64,000 bases of DNA from Pandoraea pnomenusa (lineage in GTDB: Bacteria; Pseudomonadota; Gammaproteobacteria; Burkholderiales; Burkholderiaceae), in assembly GCF_000767615.3 (NCBI RefSeq), contig NZ_CP009553.3, forward strand, positions 3,658,001 through 3,722,000, given 5' to 3'. The first letter of the stretch is position 1; every line of letters starts with the position of its first letter. The notes under the pieces were generated by a model. That model saw nothing but the letters and a program-made list of their open reading frames with translations. It had not been told where the DNA came from and did no database searches. The position numbers and the translations under genes were made by a program. Positions 44,778 to 54,316 of the stretch are shown here, one piece after another.

Positions 44778-45908
44778 TTAAGCCGCACGCAGCACTTGAC
44801 CGTCGCGGCACATCAGGCACGCGCTGACGATGTCGTCGTTGGTATCGATGACGAGCTTGCCTTCCTTGTCGATCACCAGCTTCAGGAAGTCGAGCACGTT
44901 ACGCGCGTACAGCGCGGACGCATCGGCCGCAACCATGCCCGCCAGATTGGTGTAGCCGGCGATGGTCACGCCGTGGACCTTGACGACTTCGTCGGCCACC
45001 GACAGCGGGCAGTTGCCGCCGCCGTTCGCGCCGCGTCCGGCCGCCAGATCGATGATCACCGAGCCGGGCTTCATGGCCTTGACGGTGTCTTCGGCGATCA
45101 GCGTGGGCGCCGCGCGCCCCGGGATCAGGGCGGTGGAGATCACGATGTCGGCCTGCGTGAGGCGCGTGTGCACCAGCTGGGCCTGACGCGCGAGCCATGC
45201 GGCGGGCATCGGGCGCGCGTAGCCGCCCACGCCCTTGGCGATCTCGCGCTCTTCGTCGGTCTCGAACGGCACGTCGATGAACTTGGCGCCGAGCGATTCG
45301 ATCTGCTCGCGCACGGCCGGGCGCACATCCGAGGCTTCGATCACGGCGCCCAGGCGCTTGGCGGTGGCGATCGCCTGCAAGCCCGCCACACCGGCGCCGA
45401 GCACGACCAGGCGCGCCGCCTTCACGGTGCCCGCGGCCGTCATGAGCATCGGCATGAAGCGTTGATAGAGGTTGGCCGCGAGCATCACGGCCTTGTAGCC
45501 GGCGATGTTGGCCTGCGAGGACAAGACGTCCATGCTTTGCGCACGCGTGGTGCGCGGCGCGGCCTCCAGGGCGAAGCCGACGATACCGGCCGCGGCCATG
45601 CGCGCGTTGTTCTCGGCATCGAAAGGATTGAGCATGCCGACCACGACGCTGCCGCGCGGAATCTGTGCGACTTCCGCGATCGACGGTGCACGTACCTTGA
45701 GCACGAGTTCGGCGCCAAGGGCGTCGGCCGCGCTGCCGCTCGAGGCACCGGCCGCGACGTAGGCCGCATCGGGTACGCTCGCCGCCTCGCCGGCGCCATG
45801 CTCCACGGTGACGCGATGTCCCGCGCCCACCAGTTTCTTCACCGTTTCCGGTGTGGCCGCGACGCGGGATTCGCCGCCAGCCGTCTCCTTTGGAATGCCA
45901 ATATGCAT
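44778..45908 (-). CDS. pntAA: NAD(P) transhydrogenase subunit alpha part 1
   Basis: 376-residue soluble NAD(H)-binding domain I. It begins HIGIPKETAGGESRVAATPE, as alanine dehydrogenase/PntA proteins do, and carries the Rossmann motif LVVLGAGVAGLQAIATAKRL near residue 168. The mobile loop region is VGGYARPMPAAWLARQ, and GGGNCPLSVADEVV follows. It is the first pnt gene, 42 nt after the small unknown gene on the same strand. Confidence 0.96.
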   Translation of the reverse strand: MHIGIPKETAGGESRVAATPETVKKLVGAGHRVTVEHGAGEAASVPDAAYVAAGASSGSAADALGAELVLKVRAPSIAEVAQIPRGSVVVGMLNPFDAENNARMAAAGIVGFALEAAPRTTRAQSMDVLSSQANIAGYKAVMLAANLYQRFMPMLMTAAGTVKAARLVVLGAGVAGLQAIATAKRLGAVIEASDVRPAVREQIESLGAKFIDVPFETDEEREIAKGVGGYARPMPAAWLARQAQLVHTRLTQADIVISTALIPGRAAPTLIAEDTVKAMKPGSVIIDLAAGRGANGGGNCPLSVADEVVKVHGVTIAGYTNLAGMVAADASALYARNVLDFLKLVIDKEGKLVIDTNDDIVSACLMCRDGQVLRAA

Positions 45909-45950
45909 AGTTATTATCTCGGGGTCTGAGCCCCTGTCGTGTTGTGAAAC

Positions 45951-46325
45951 TCAGGCCGCGGCGGCTCGCGGTGCCAGCATCGAACGCCCTTCATTGGCGG
46001 CTTCGAAGCAACGCACCTTGGTGCAATGAATCAGATCGCAAAGGAACTCCGGTTCGTAGGCACGCAGCAGGTGCGGCTGATGGCCATCGAGGTAAGCCCC
46101 GATCAACACCAGCTCGGCCATGCGCAGCGCCTGCGCCGAAGCGCCCTCGAGATACGCCAGCGGCAAATCCTGATTACCCGTGGTGTGCAGCAAGCGGGTG
46201 TACGTGTGGTTATCCCAATACCAGTCCAGACCCAGTTCAACGAATGCGTTGTTGAACGCGTGCAGATGCGCGTCGGCAACCGGTGCCAGGGCGGCGGGTT
46301 TGATATGCGTTTCGATGACAGACAT
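45951..46325 (-). CDS. Small protein of unknown function upstream of pntAA
   Basis: 124-residue protein that I do not recognise. It is soluble, acidic-neutral and probably all-helical: ADAHLHAFNNAFVELGLDWY, WDNHTYTRLLHTTGNQDLP, AQALRMAELVLIGAYLDGHQ and DLIHCTKVRCFEAANEGRS. Several His, Asp and Cys residues could bind metal but no known motif is formed. It precedes pntAA by 42 nt on the same strand with no terminator seen, and is divergent from a LysR gene, so it may be first gene of the pnt transcript and under LysR control. Confidence 0.7.
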   Translation of the reverse strand: MSVIETHIKPAALAPVADAHLHAFNNAFVELGLDWYWDNHTYTRLLHTTGNQDLPLAYLEGASAQALRMAELVLIGAYLDGHQPHLLRAYEPEFLCDLIHCTKVRCFEAANEGRSMLAPRAAAA

Positions 46326-46589
46326 GATGGTGTTCTCCCAGAATCAGTGTTCGTCTTCGCAGTCCCGCGCTCGCCTGGCATGACGCGTCACCGACGCTTT
46401 GCTGTCACACCACCTTCATCCGGGCTGCCATTGCAGATTACGCAGCCCGACGTATAAAAGACAGTTAAAGTTAATTATGCAAACCATCTACGATTACTTA
46501 TACTTCCCCAGGTACACCAAGGCCCTGCAAGTCGCTGTGCGATCTTGCCTGCCCGGCCCTCCCCGACCGACTTCCTGGAAGCACGCCGC

Positions 46590-47570
46590 ATGAGACACGC
46601 CACGCTCCGCCAACTGAAAGTCTTCGAAGCCGTGGCGCGCCATCTGAGCTTTTCGCGCGCCGCCGAAGAACTGCACCTCACCCAACCGGCTGTCTCCACG
46701 CAGGTCAAGCAACTCGAGACACACGCCGGTCTGCCGCTTTTCGAGCAACTGGGCAAGAAGATCTTCCTCACCCCGGCGGGCAGCGAAATGCTTCACTACA
46801 GCCGCGCGATCATTGCGCTCTTTCGCGAGACCGAAGAGGCGATGGACCACCTCAAGGGCATTACGGGCGGCAAGCTGAACGTGGCCGTGATCAGCGCGGG
46901 GGACTACTTCTTTCCCCGTCTGCTCGCCGCGTTCACCGCGCGCCATCCCGGCGTAACGCTCAACCTCACCGTGCACAACCGTGAGGAACTGCTGCATCAA
47001 CTCACCGAAAACCTCACCGACCTGGCGGTGATGGTGCGCCCGCCTCACGAAATCGATACGATCAACGAGGCTTTCGCACCGCACCCCTATGTCATCGTGG
47101 CGCCGCCCGGCCACGCGCTGGCCGATCAACGCCAGATTCCGTTCTCTCGTCTCACGCAAGAACCGTTCATCAGCCGCGAGCGTGGCTCCGACACCTGGAA
47201 CTCCCTGCAGGATGCGTTCGGCGAGCGCACCCAGCAATTGAAGATCACGATGGAAATCGCCAGCACGGAGACCATCAAGCAGGCGGTCGTGGCGGGCATG
47301 GGCATCAGCTTTCTGTCGGCCCACACCGTCGGCATGGAATTGCGGACCGGCCAACTGACGGTGCTCGACGTGAAGGGCTTTCCCGCATGGCAGAGCTGGT
47401 ACGTCGTGCACCGTCGCAGCAAACGGCTGCCGCCCGTGGCGCTCGCGTTTCGTCAGTTCCTCCTCGACGAGGGCGCCATGCTCATCGACGGCATGATGGC
47501 CTACAAGAGCCCGGTGCCGCCGCCCGCCGTGAGCGCCGACGGCGAACATGGCGATCGCTTGCATCGCTGA
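46590..47570 (+). CDS. LysR-family regulator (CbbR-like)
   Basis: 326-residue regulator. The helix-turn-helix is RHATLRQLKVFEAVARHLSF to SRAAEELHLTQPAVSTQVKQ; the effector domain has GGKLNVAVISAGDYFFPRLL and SISFLSAHTVGMEL-like features (GMGISFLSAHTV). 'TQPAVSTQVKQLE' and 'LFEQLGKKIFLTPAG' are typical of CbbR/RbcR regulators of CO2 fixation, which respond to NADPH. Next to transhydrogenase genes, a redox-cofactor-responsive role is attractive but inferred. ATG 46590 has GGAAG upstream. It is divergent from the unknown gene and pnt operon; the spacer 46326-46589 is AT-rich near 46452-46500 and should hold both promoters. Confidence 0.88.
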   Translation: MRHATLRQLKVFEAVARHLSFSRAAEELHLTQPAVSTQVKQLETHAGLPLFEQLGKKIFLTPAGSEMLHYSRAIIALFRETEEAMDHLKGITGGKLNVAVISAGDYFFPRLLAAFTARHPGVTLNLTVHNREELLHQLTENLTDLAVMVRPPHEIDTINEAFAPHPYVIVAPPGHALADQRQIPFSRLTQEPFISRERGSDTWNSLQDAFGERTQQLKITMEIASTETIKQAVVAGMGISFLSAHTVGMELRTGQLTVLDVKGFPAWQSWYVVHRRSKRLPPVALAFRQFLLDEGAMLIDGMMAYKSPVPPPAVSADGEHGDRLHR

Positions 47571-47677
47571 TGCCGGTGGCCTGACGCAACGTCAGGTCAG
47601 AATGAAAAAGGGCGATCGACTCAGGCCATTGCCACCCCGGCCGACCACCGTGAAATCGGTTGCGGATCTGCCGCGCG

Positions 47678-48448
47678 TCAGCCCATGCGGTTGGCCAGCG
47701 TGCCCAGACCGTCGATGCTCACTTCCACCAGTGCGCCCTCTTTCATCGAGCCCACACCAATGGACGTGCCCACCGCGATCACATCGCCCGGCAGCAGCGT
47801 CATGTCCTGCGACAAGCGCGCAACGAGCTGCCACGGATTGAAGATCATGTCGGCGAGCGGGTAGCGCTGTCGCTCCGTGCCGTCGAGGCGAGTAACGAGT
47901 TCGGCTTCGCGCCAGTCGAAGTCCTGCGCGATGACCGGCCCCAGGCAGCCGAACGTGTCGAAGCCCTTGGCACGTGTCCACTGCGCGAAGTTGCCGTCCT
48001 GTTCGATGATTTCAGCGGCGGTCACGTCGTTGACCAGCGTGTAGCCGAGAATGTGATCGCGCGCGGCCTCCTCGCTCACGTGACTCGCCGTCTTGCCGAT
48101 TACCACGCCCAGTTCGCCCTCGAAAACGATCTTGCCGGCATACGACGCGGGACGCCGAATCACCGCGCCGGGCCCGTTGAGCGTGGTCGCAGGCTTGATG
48201 AGAAACAGCGGATGCGACGGCGCGGCCTTGCCGAGCTTCGCGCCGAGCGCGTGGAAGTTGTTCCACAGCGCCACGATCTTGCTCGGCTCGCAGGGACACA
48301 GCAGGTCGACCGCATCGCGCGCGAGCGTCGCCCCCGTCGCGATCGGTGTGTCGTAGAGACTGCCGCGATGCTCGAGAATCTGATCGTCCTGCAGCAGGCC
48401 AAAGCCGATGCGCCCATGCGCGGTCTTGAAGCGGGTCCAGAGTTTCAT
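47678..48448 (-). CDS. Fumarylacetoacetate hydrolase-family protein
   Basis: 256-residue FAH-fold enzyme. Typical words are PSKIVALWNNFHALGAKLGK, PLFLIKPATTLNGPG, FEGELGVVIGKTASHVSEE (metal-binding Glu pair), GYTLVNDVTA and PGDVIAVGTSIGVGSMKEGA. Such proteins hydrolyse or decarboxylate 2-oxo acids such as acylpyruvates or oxaloacetate. It lies 122 nt after the Frc-like gene on the same strand. If it decarboxylates oxaloacetate or hydrates a related acid it would fit C2/C4 acid metabolism, but the substrate is unknown. The 107-nt gap to the convergent LysR gene has a small CCTGACG/CGTCAGG hairpin (47580-47596). Confidence 0.87.
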   Translation of the reverse strand: MKLWTRFKTAHGRIGFGLLQDDQILEHRGSLYDTPIATGATLARDAVDLLCPCEPSKIVALWNNFHALGAKLGKAAPSHPLFLIKPATTLNGPGAVIRRPASYAGKIVFEGELGVVIGKTASHVSEEAARDHILGYTLVNDVTAAEIIEQDGNFAQWTRAKGFDTFGCLGPVIAQDFDWREAELVTRLDGTERQRYPLADMIFNPWQLVARLSQDMTLLPGDVIAVGTSIGVGSMKEGALVEVSIDGLGTLANRMG

Positions 48449-48477
48449 GTGTTTGCCATTCCTTTAGCGGCCCGGCC

Positions 48478-48498
48478 GCACGGCAGCGTTCGCCGTGC
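48478..48498 (-). terminator. Hairpin between frc-like and FAH-family genes
   Basis: GCACGGC (48478-48484) and GCCGTGC (48492-48498) form a 7-bp stem with a 7-nt loop in the 122-nt gap. No U-tract, so it may only attenuate transcription into the FAH-family gene. Confidence 0.3.
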
Positions 48499-48570
48499 GC
48501 GCGCCGGACACGATGTCTCGGTGTCATGCACATCCGTCTCGTGCAGACGCTCGTGCGCGTGCCGCGCGGC

Positions 48571-49818
48571 TCAGACCGCGCCGACTTCGCGCAGCGCGGC
48601 GATCTGCTGCGCGCTGTAGCCGAATTCGGAGAGCACGTCGTCGGTGTGTTCGCCGAGCAGCGGCGAGCGCTCCACGTGCGTGGGGCTGGCCGAGAGCTTG
48701 ATCGGGTTGCCGACGGTGAGGTACTTGCCGCGCGTCGGGTGATCGACTTCCACGATGGTCCCCGTCTCGCGCAGCGACATGTCTTCGGCGATTTCCTTCA
48801 TCGACAGAATCGGCCCGCACGGAATGTCGTACTGGTTGAGAATGCCCATGACCTCGAACTTCGATTTCGTCATGGTCCATTGCTCGATCGTGTCGAAGAT
48901 CTCGCGCAGTCGCGGCAGACGCGCGCGCGGCGTCGCATAGTCCGGATGCTCGACCCACTCCGGCTTGCCGATCACCTTGCAGATCGAACCCCACACCGGG
49001 GCCTGCGTGATGAAATAGATGTAGGCGTTGGGATCGGTCTCCCAGCCCTTGCACTTGAGAATCCAGCCGGGCTGGCCGCCGCCCGAGGCATTGCCGGCGC
49101 GCGGCACCGCGTCGCCGAACTGGCCGTTCGGGTACTGCGGATACTCTTCCATGACCCGCGTGCGCTCCAGGCGCTGCTGATCGCGCAGCTTCACACGGCA
49201 AAGATTGAGCACGCCATCCTGCATGGCGGTCAGCACGCGCTGGCCCTCGCCGGTCATCGTGCGCTGATACAGCGCCGTCACGATGCCCAGCGCGAGGTGC
49301 AGCCCGGTACCGGAGTCGCCGATCTGCGCCCCCGTGACCATCGGCGGGCCGTCGTCGAAACCCGTCGTCGATGCGGCACCGCCCACGCATTGCGCCACGT
49401 TCTCGTAGACCTTGCAATCCTCGTACGGACCCGGGCCGAAGCCCTTGACCGAGGCCACGATCATGCGCGGGTTGAGCGAATGGATGTGCTCCCACGTGAA
49501 GCCCATGCGATCCAGGGCCCCGGGGGCGAAGTTCTCCACCAGCACGTCGCAGTCGCGAATCATGCGCTCGAGCACCGCCTTGCCCTCCGGGTGCTTGGTG
49601 TCGAGCGTGATCGAGCGCTTGTTGCTGTTGAGCATGGTGAAGTACAGGCTGTCCGCGTCGGGGATGTCGCGCAATTGGTCGCGCGTGACATCGCCGTGTC
49701 CGGCCCGTTCGATCTTGATCACGTCGGCGCCGAACCATGCCAGCAATTGCGTACACGTGGGTCCCGACTGCACGTGGGTGAAGTCGAGTATGCGCACACC
49801 TTCAAGTGCTTTGCCCAT
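48571..49818 (-). CDS. Formyl-CoA transferase-like protein (Frc paralogue)
   Basis: 415-residue class III CoA-transferase, clearly a relative of formyl-CoA:oxalate CoA-transferase. It has [40 protein letters not shown] and the catalytic Asp region [15 protein letters not shown]. The glycine-rich loop over the active site reads [10 protein letters not shown], where the first glycine of the GGGGQ loop is replaced by Ser; the neighbouring Frc at 51066 keeps GGGGQ. It may use oxalate less well or act on another acid. ATG 49818 is family-consistent. Its promoter carries the shared 24-nt element (49978-50001), unlike the frc gene, which is read with oxc. Confidence 0.88.
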   Translation of the reverse strand: MGKALEGVRILDFTHVQSGPTCTQLLAWFGADVIKIERAGHGDVTRDQLRDIPDADSLYFTMLNSNKRSITLDTKHPEGKAVLERMIRDCDVLVENFAPGALDRMGFTWEHIHSLNPRMIVASVKGFGPGPYEDCKVYENVAQCVGGAASTTGFDDGPPMVTGAQIGDSGTGLHLALGIVTALYQRTMTGEGQRVLTAMQDGVLNLCRVKLRDQQRLERTRVMEEYPQYPNGQFGDAVPRAGNASGGGQPGWILKCKGWETDPNAYIYFITQAPVWGSICKVIGKPEWVEHPDYATPRARLPRLREIFDTIEQWTMTKSKFEVMGILNQYDIPCGPILSMKEIAEDMSLRETGTIVEVDHPTRGKYLTVGNPIKLSASPTHVERSPLLGEHTDDVLSEFGYSAQQIAALREVGAV

Positions 49819-49977
49819 GGTGGTTTGTCTCCTCCTGATGCGACGTCGTTTATGTGATCGGTGCGCGAGACATGCCGGCATGCGGACGGGGAAACACGTC
49901 AGCGCCGGGAGTCTCGCCGGAGTCGACGATGCGCGTCGCCTCTTTGGGCGCCATTCACATCGCTGTCCGTTTGTTGT

Positions 49978-50001
49978 GATATACGGTATTTCATACACGA
50001 T
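49978..50001. promoter_or_regulatory. Shared 24-nt regulon element, site A (frc-like gene)
   Basis: GATATACGGTATTTCATACA then CGAT. It lies about 160 nt upstream of the frc-like start. It matches site E (fds) at 16 of 24 and site D at 16 of 24 positions. Confidence 0.6.
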
Positions 50002-50263
50002 ATTTTATCAACGGCTTTTTGTTGCCGATGTGCTTTGCTGTGTTGCGGGGTAATCATGCAAAAATGTCCGCCAACCCCGTGAATACACGGGGATCCGCAT
50101 TGCAGCATGTTCCATTGGACACCCGGGTTCTACGGGTTTACAGGCATGCACTGGACAGCTGAAACCGGACGAATTGATGCAGACCACGTTGATGACGCCT
50201 TGAATATATTGAATACAAAATACATAAAGGTAGCTTTGCTCAACGACCACCGTCTTGAAATGG

Positions 50264-50313
50264 AAAAAGCACCGATGTGCGACATCCCTTTCGGATGTCG
50301 CGCATCGGTGCTT
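50264..50313 (-). terminator. Intrinsic terminator of the PAS gene
   Basis: A 21-bp stem (50267-50287 with 50293-50313, one G-U pair, loop CTTTC) followed on the minus strand by TTTTT (50268-50264). It lies 45 nt after the PAS stop codon and should end that transcript, separating it from the frc-like gene. Confidence 0.85.
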
Positions 50314-50358
50314 CTTGAAATCAGCGTCGGCGCGCGCCGTGCGCGCCTGCGATGAACC

Positions 50359-50799
50359 TTACCCTGCCGTGGCAGCCACCTTGGCTTCGAGTTCGGCGAT
50401 GCGCTTGCGCAGTTGACGATCCTCCTGGAAACGCGTGGTCTCGTCGCGAATCACGGCCACGATGCCGGTGACGTCCCCCCCCGCACCATGCAACAGCGCA
50501 ACGGTGAAGGCGATCGACATCGCCCGGCCGTCCTTGTGCGCGGCCGGGACCTTGAGCAGGTCGCTGCCGTATTTGGTCTGCCCCGTCTGCATGGTCTTCG
50601 CGTAGCCCTCGTTGTGACGTGCGCGCAGACGGTCGGGGATGATGATGTCGAGCGGTTGTCCGACGGCCTCGTCCGCCGAGAAACCGAACATCTTCTCCGC
50701 CCCGGAATTCCACAGCGTGATGATGTTGTTCGGGTCGGCAACGACGATGGCGTCGCCCACCACCTGCACCAATTGATTGACGTCGACGGATGCGCTCAT
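50359..50799 (-). CDS. Single PAS-domain protein in the oxalate locus
   Basis: 146-residue protein made of one PAS domain and a short C-terminal coiled coil. The PAS part is QLVQVVGDAIVVADPNNII, TLWNSGAEKMFGFSADEAVG, QPLDIIIPDRLRARHNEGY and VTGIVAVIRDETTRFQEDRQ; the tail RQLRKRIAELEAKVAATAG is a likely dimer helix. There is no kinase, cyclase or DNA-binding output. ATG 50799 has TGGAGA upstream. It lies between frc and the frc-like gene with its own terminators on both sides. It could sense redox, light or a ligand and act by binding a partner. Confidence 0.85.
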   Translation of the reverse strand: MSASVDVNQLVQVVGDAIVVADPNNIITLWNSGAEKMFGFSADEAVGQPLDIIIPDRLRARHNEGYAKTMQTGQTKYGSDLLKVPAAHKDGRAMSIAFTVALLHGAGGDVTGIVAVIRDETTRFQEDRQLRKRIAELEAKVAATAG

Positions 50800-50911
50800 G
50801 ATGTCTCCAGGACGATTGTAGGGATGGCAAAAGACAGGTTTCGGCGGGTTCGAACGGCCGCCAAACATGCCAATAAATTACATCAATTAAAGGACAATCC
50901 GGTCCCGAAAA

Positions 50912-50950
50912 TAAAAATGGGTGCGCGCGCCGTTCGGCGCCGCACCCATG
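50912..50950 (-). terminator. Intrinsic terminator after frc
   Basis: ATGGGTGCG...CGCACCCAT arms with inner CGCCG/CGGCG pairs (50917-50950) form a strong stem; on the minus strand it is followed by TTTTTATTTTC. It lies 116 nt past the frc stop and before the PAS gene, ending the oxlT-oxc-frc transcript. A further GGCGGCGGC/GCCGCCGCC stem (51041-51060) lies nearer the stop. Confidence 0.85.
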
Positions 50951-51065
50951 AACACGCTTGACCTGTTTGCCTCGCATCGTCGCACGGCACGCGCCCGCTC
51001 CGCCGGAAGACGGATCCGGCGCGCGCGATGCGACGGATGCGGCGGCGGCGAGCCGCCGCCCGTTG

Positions 51066-52316
51066 TCAGACGGAACGCGATGCGTGCAGATTGGCGATCT
51101 GATCCTTGCTGTAGCCCAGCTCGGACAGAATCTCGTCGGTGTGCTCACCGAGCAGCGGCGAACCCGTGATTTCCGGCTTCAGGCCCGAGAACTTGATCGG
51201 GCTGCCGACGGTGAGATACGAGCCACGCTGCTTGTGCGGCACTTCGACGATCGTGCCCGACGCGCGCAGCGACGGATCGTTCGCGATTTCCTTCATCGAC
51301 AGCACCGGTGCGCACGGAATGTCGAACTTGCGCAGGATGTCGACCGCTTCGTACTTCGTCTTGTCGGCCAGCCAGGCTTCGATGGTCGCGAAGATATCGA
51401 AGATGTGCGGCTGACGAGCCTGCGCGGTGTTGTAGTTCGGATCGTCGATCCATTCCGGCTTGCCGATGGCGCGGCAGATCGGCTCCCACGCGTGGCCCTG
51501 AATCGTGAAGTAGATGTATGCGTTCGGGTCCGTCTCCCAGCCCTTGCACTTGAGCACCCAGCCCGGCTGGCCGCCGCCGCCGGCGTTGCCGCCACGCGGC
51601 ACCACGTCGGTGAATTCGCCATGCGGGTACTGCGGATACTCTTCGAGGTAGCCGACACGGTCCAGACGCTGTTGGTCGCGCAGCTTCACGCGGCACAGGT
51701 TGATGACCGAATCCTGCATCGAGACGGCGACCTTCTGGCCACGTCCCGTCTGGCCACGACCGATGAGTGCCGTGAGAATGCCGATGGCCAGGTGCATGCC
51801 GGTATTGCTGTCGCCCAGGGCTGCGGCCGACACCGTCGGGGGGCCGTCCCAGAAGCCGGTCGTCGAGGCGGCGCCGCCAGCGCACTGGGCCACGTTCTCG
51901 TACACCTTCAGGTCGTCGTAGTGGTGACCGTCCGAGAAGCCCTTGACCGACGCCACGATCAGCTTCGGATTCAGTTCGTTCAGTCGCTCCCACGTGAAGC
52001 CCATGCGGTCCAGGGCGCCCGGGGCGAAGTTCTCGACGAGCACGTCAGATTCCTTGACCAGCTTCTCGAGCACTTCCTTGCCTTCCGGCGTTTTCGTATC
52101 CAGGGTCAACGAGCGCTTGTTGCTGTTGAGCATCGTGAAGTACAAGGCATCGGCGTCGGGGATGTCGCGCAACTGGTTGCGCGTGACGTCGCCCGAACCC
52201 GGGCGCTCGACCTTGATCACGTCCGCGCCGAACCATGCCAGCAGCTGGGTACAGGCCGGGCCCGCTTGCACGTGCGTGAAGTCGATGATCTTGATGCCTT
52301 CGAGGGGTTTGCTCAT
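51066..52316 (-). CDS. frc: Formyl-CoA:oxalate CoA-transferase
   Basis: 416-residue cytoplasmic enzyme that swaps CoA from formyl-CoA to oxalate. Motifs are [40 protein letters not shown], the catalytic Asp region [14 protein letters not shown] and the gating loop [10 protein letters not shown], as in Oxalobacter FRC. The C-terminus [15 protein letters not shown] is also family-typical. It begins 25 nt after the oxc stop on the same strand, so oxc-frc form one operon and together turn oxalate into formate and CO2. Confidence 0.96.
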   Translation of the reverse strand: MSKPLEGIKIIDFTHVQAGPACTQLLAWFGADVIKVERPGSGDVTRNQLRDIPDADALYFTMLNSNKRSLTLDTKTPEGKEVLEKLVKESDVLVENFAPGALDRMGFTWERLNELNPKLIVASVKGFSDGHHYDDLKVYENVAQCAGGAASTTGFWDGPPTVSAAALGDSNTGMHLAIGILTALIGRGQTGRGQKVAVSMQDSVINLCRVKLRDQQRLDRVGYLEEYPQYPHGEFTDVVPRGGNAGGGGQPGWVLKCKGWETDPNAYIYFTIQGHAWEPICRAIGKPEWIDDPNYNTAQARQPHIFDIFATIEAWLADKTKYEAVDILRKFDIPCAPVLSMKEIANDPSLRASGTIVEVPHKQRGSYLTVGSPIKFSGLKPEITGSPLLGEHTDEILSELGYSKDQIANLHASRSV

Positions 52317-52341
52317 GTGATGTCTCCTAAATTGACTCGGA

Positions 52342-54132
52342 TTACTTTTTCATCGCCGCGCTTTGCGGATTCAGGTTCGTCAGACGGCCGCTTTCCGTAC
52401 CGGCGGCTTCGTCGATGACGGCATTGATGAGCGTCGGCTTGCCCGAAGCGATCGACGCCTCGAGTGCCTTGGTCAGTTCTTCCGGCGTGGTGACGTGATA
52501 GCCGATGCCGCCGAAGGCTTCGATCATCTTGTCGTAGCGTGCGTCCTTCACGAACACGGTCGGGGCCACGTCCTTGCCGCCCGTCGGGTTCACGTCGGTG
52601 CCGCGGTAGACGCCGTTGTTATTGAAGATGACGGTGGTGACCGGCAGCTCGTAACGGCAAATCGTCTCGAGCTCCATGCCGCTGAAACCGAACGCGCTGT
52701 CGCCTTCGATCGCCACGACAGGCAGGCCGCTCGTCACGGCCGCGCCGATGGCGAAGCCCATGCCGATGCCCATCACGCCCCACGTACCCGAGTCGAAGCG
52801 CTTGCGCGGCTGGTACTGGTCGATGATGCTGCGTGCGTAGTCGAGCGTGTTCGCGCCTTCGTTCACCAGGTTGATGTCCGGGTGCTTCTTGAGCACGTCG
52901 CGAATGGCACCCAGCGCGCTGTGGAAATTCATCGGCGACGGGTTCTGCGCCAGGGTGGCCGCCATCTTCGCGAGGTTCTTGTTCTTGCGCTCGGCAATCG
53001 CGCCCGTCCACTCGGACGAAGGCTTCGGGAAGCTGGCGTCGATGCCGCCGAGCAGCGCCGAGACGCACGAACCGATGTCGCCGATCACCGGCGCGGCGAT
53101 CGCCACGTTGCTGTCGATTTCCGTCGGCGAGATGTCGATCTGCACGAACTTCTTCGGCGCCGAGCCCCAGGTCTTGCCCTTGCCGTGCGCAAGCAGCCAG
53201 TTCAGGCGGGCGCCGATCAGCACGACGACGTCGGCCTCTTGCAGCACGAACGAGCGCGCGGCGGCAGCCGATTGCTCGTGCGTGTCCGGCAGCAGGCCCT
53301 TGGCCATCGACATCGGCAGGTACGGAATGCCGGTCTTCTCGATCAGCGCGCGGATGTCGGCGTCGGCCTGCGCGTACGAAGCGCCCTTGCCCAACAGGAT
53401 CAGCGGACGCTTGGCACCCTTGATCACGTCGAGTGCGCGTGCCACGGCATCCGGTGCCGGGATCTGGCGCGGTGCGGCGTCGATCACGCGAATGAGCGAT
53501 TCCTTGGCCTTCTTGGCGTCGATGGTCTGGGCCAGCAGCTTGGCCGGCAGATCCAGATACACGCCGCCCGGACGGCCGGACACGGCAGCGCGAATGGCGC
53601 GGGCCAGGCCCACGCCGATGTCTTCGGCGTGCAGCACGCGGTAGGCCGCCTTGCAATACGGCTTGGCCGCATTGAGCTGATCCATTTCCTCGTAGTCGCC
53701 CTGTTGCAGGTCGACGATTTCGCGCTCGCTCGAACCGCTGATGAGAATCATCGGGAAGCAGTTCGTCGTGGCGTTGGCGAGTGCCGTCAGGCCATTCAGA
53801 AAGCCCGGTGCGGACACCGTCAGGCAGATACCCGGCTTCTGCGTCATGTAGCCGGCGATGGCCGCGGCGTGGCCCGCATGCTGTTCGTGGCGGAAGCCGA
53901 TGAAGCGCATGCCTTCGGCTTGTGCAAGACGTGCAAGGTCCGTGATGGGAATGCCCACCAGACCGAAGATGGTGTCGATGTCGTTCGCTTTGAGAGCATC
54001 GATGACCAGATGGAAGCCATCGGTCGTTTCTGCCTCGGACACGATGTTCGCGTGTCGGCTACTGTCTTTGAGCGTGTCGCCCGCGGTGTCGTTTTCCGCC
54101 TTGCCGACTGGCACGGTCATCGCAATGGACAT
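52342..54132 (-). CDS. oxc: Oxalyl-CoA decarboxylase
   Basis: 596-residue thiamine-diphosphate enzyme converting oxalyl-CoA to formyl-CoA and CO2. The N-terminal catalytic glutamate is in [17 protein letters not shown]. The central domain has [20 protein letters not shown]. The ThDP-binding motif is [20 protein letters not shown] through [18 protein letters not shown] is typical of Oxc. ATG 54132 (MSIAMTVP) is preceded by GGAGGAG at good spacing; the longer start is not needed. It lies between oxlT (184 nt upstream, with a hairpin in the gap) and frc. Confidence 0.96.
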   Translation of the reverse strand: MSIAMTVPVGKAENDTAGDTLKDSSRHANIVSEAETTDGFHLVIDALKANDIDTIFGLVGIPITDLARLAQAEGMRFIGFRHEQHAGHAAAIAGYMTQKPGICLTVSAPGFLNGLTALANATTNCFPMILISGSSEREIVDLQQGDYEEMDQLNAAKPYCKAAYRVLHAEDIGVGLARAIRAAVSGRPGGVYLDLPAKLLAQTIDAKKAKESLIRVIDAAPRQIPAPDAVARALDVIKGAKRPLILLGKGASYAQADADIRALIEKTGIPYLPMSMAKGLLPDTHEQSAAAARSFVLQEADVVVLIGARLNWLLAHGKGKTWGSAPKKFVQIDISPTEIDSNVAIAAPVIGDIGSCVSALLGGIDASFPKPSSEWTGAIAERKNKNLAKMAATLAQNPSPMNFHSALGAIRDVLKKHPDINLVNEGANTLDYARSIIDQYQPRKRFDSGTWGVMGIGMGFAIGAAVTSGLPVVAIEGDSAFGFSGMELETICRYELPVTTVIFNNNGVYRGTDVNPTGGKDVAPTVFVKDARYDKMIEAFGGIGYHVTTPEELTKALEASIASGKPTLINAVIDEAAGTESGRLTNLNPQSAAMKK

Positions 54133-54223
54133 AATTCTCTCCTCCAATTTTTCCGGTTTCAGTGTTGCGTCGTCTTGTCTGACGATTAGTGGGTGTTCCT
54201 GTACAGCTTCTCTACTTGCTCAT

Positions 54224-54267
54224 CCGGTCGTGCAACCGGGCCCGGGAGGACCCGGATTGCACGCCGG
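54224..54267 (-). promoter_or_regulatory. Long hairpin in the oxlT-oxc gap
   Basis: CCGGTCGTGCAACCGGG (54224-54240) pairs with CCCGGATTGCACGCCGG (54251-54267) with two mismatches around a 10-nt loop. No U-tract follows on the minus strand. It may be an attenuator or an mRNA-processing/stability stem that sets the OxlT:Oxc ratio. Confidence 0.5.
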
Positions 54268-54316
54268 TCAAACATTTCGCTAATCCATTCAGCCAGGCTG
54301 CTTCTCGGTGCCTTGC

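Larger units (their letters stand above)
49819..50358. other. Spacer between PAS gene and frc-like gene
   Basis: No gene supported. It contains the PAS-gene terminator (50264-50313), a 7-bp CCCCGTG/CACGGGG hairpin (50075-50092), an AT-rich stretch (about 50198-50230) that may be a promoter, and the shared regulon element 49978-50001. Short leftward ORFs here lack a ribosome binding site. Confidence 0.5.

Noticed and set aside
50008..50250. 80-aa leftward ORF between PAS and frc-like genes
   Set aside because: No Shine-Dalgarno, low-quality composition, and overlap with the regulatory element and hairpin.
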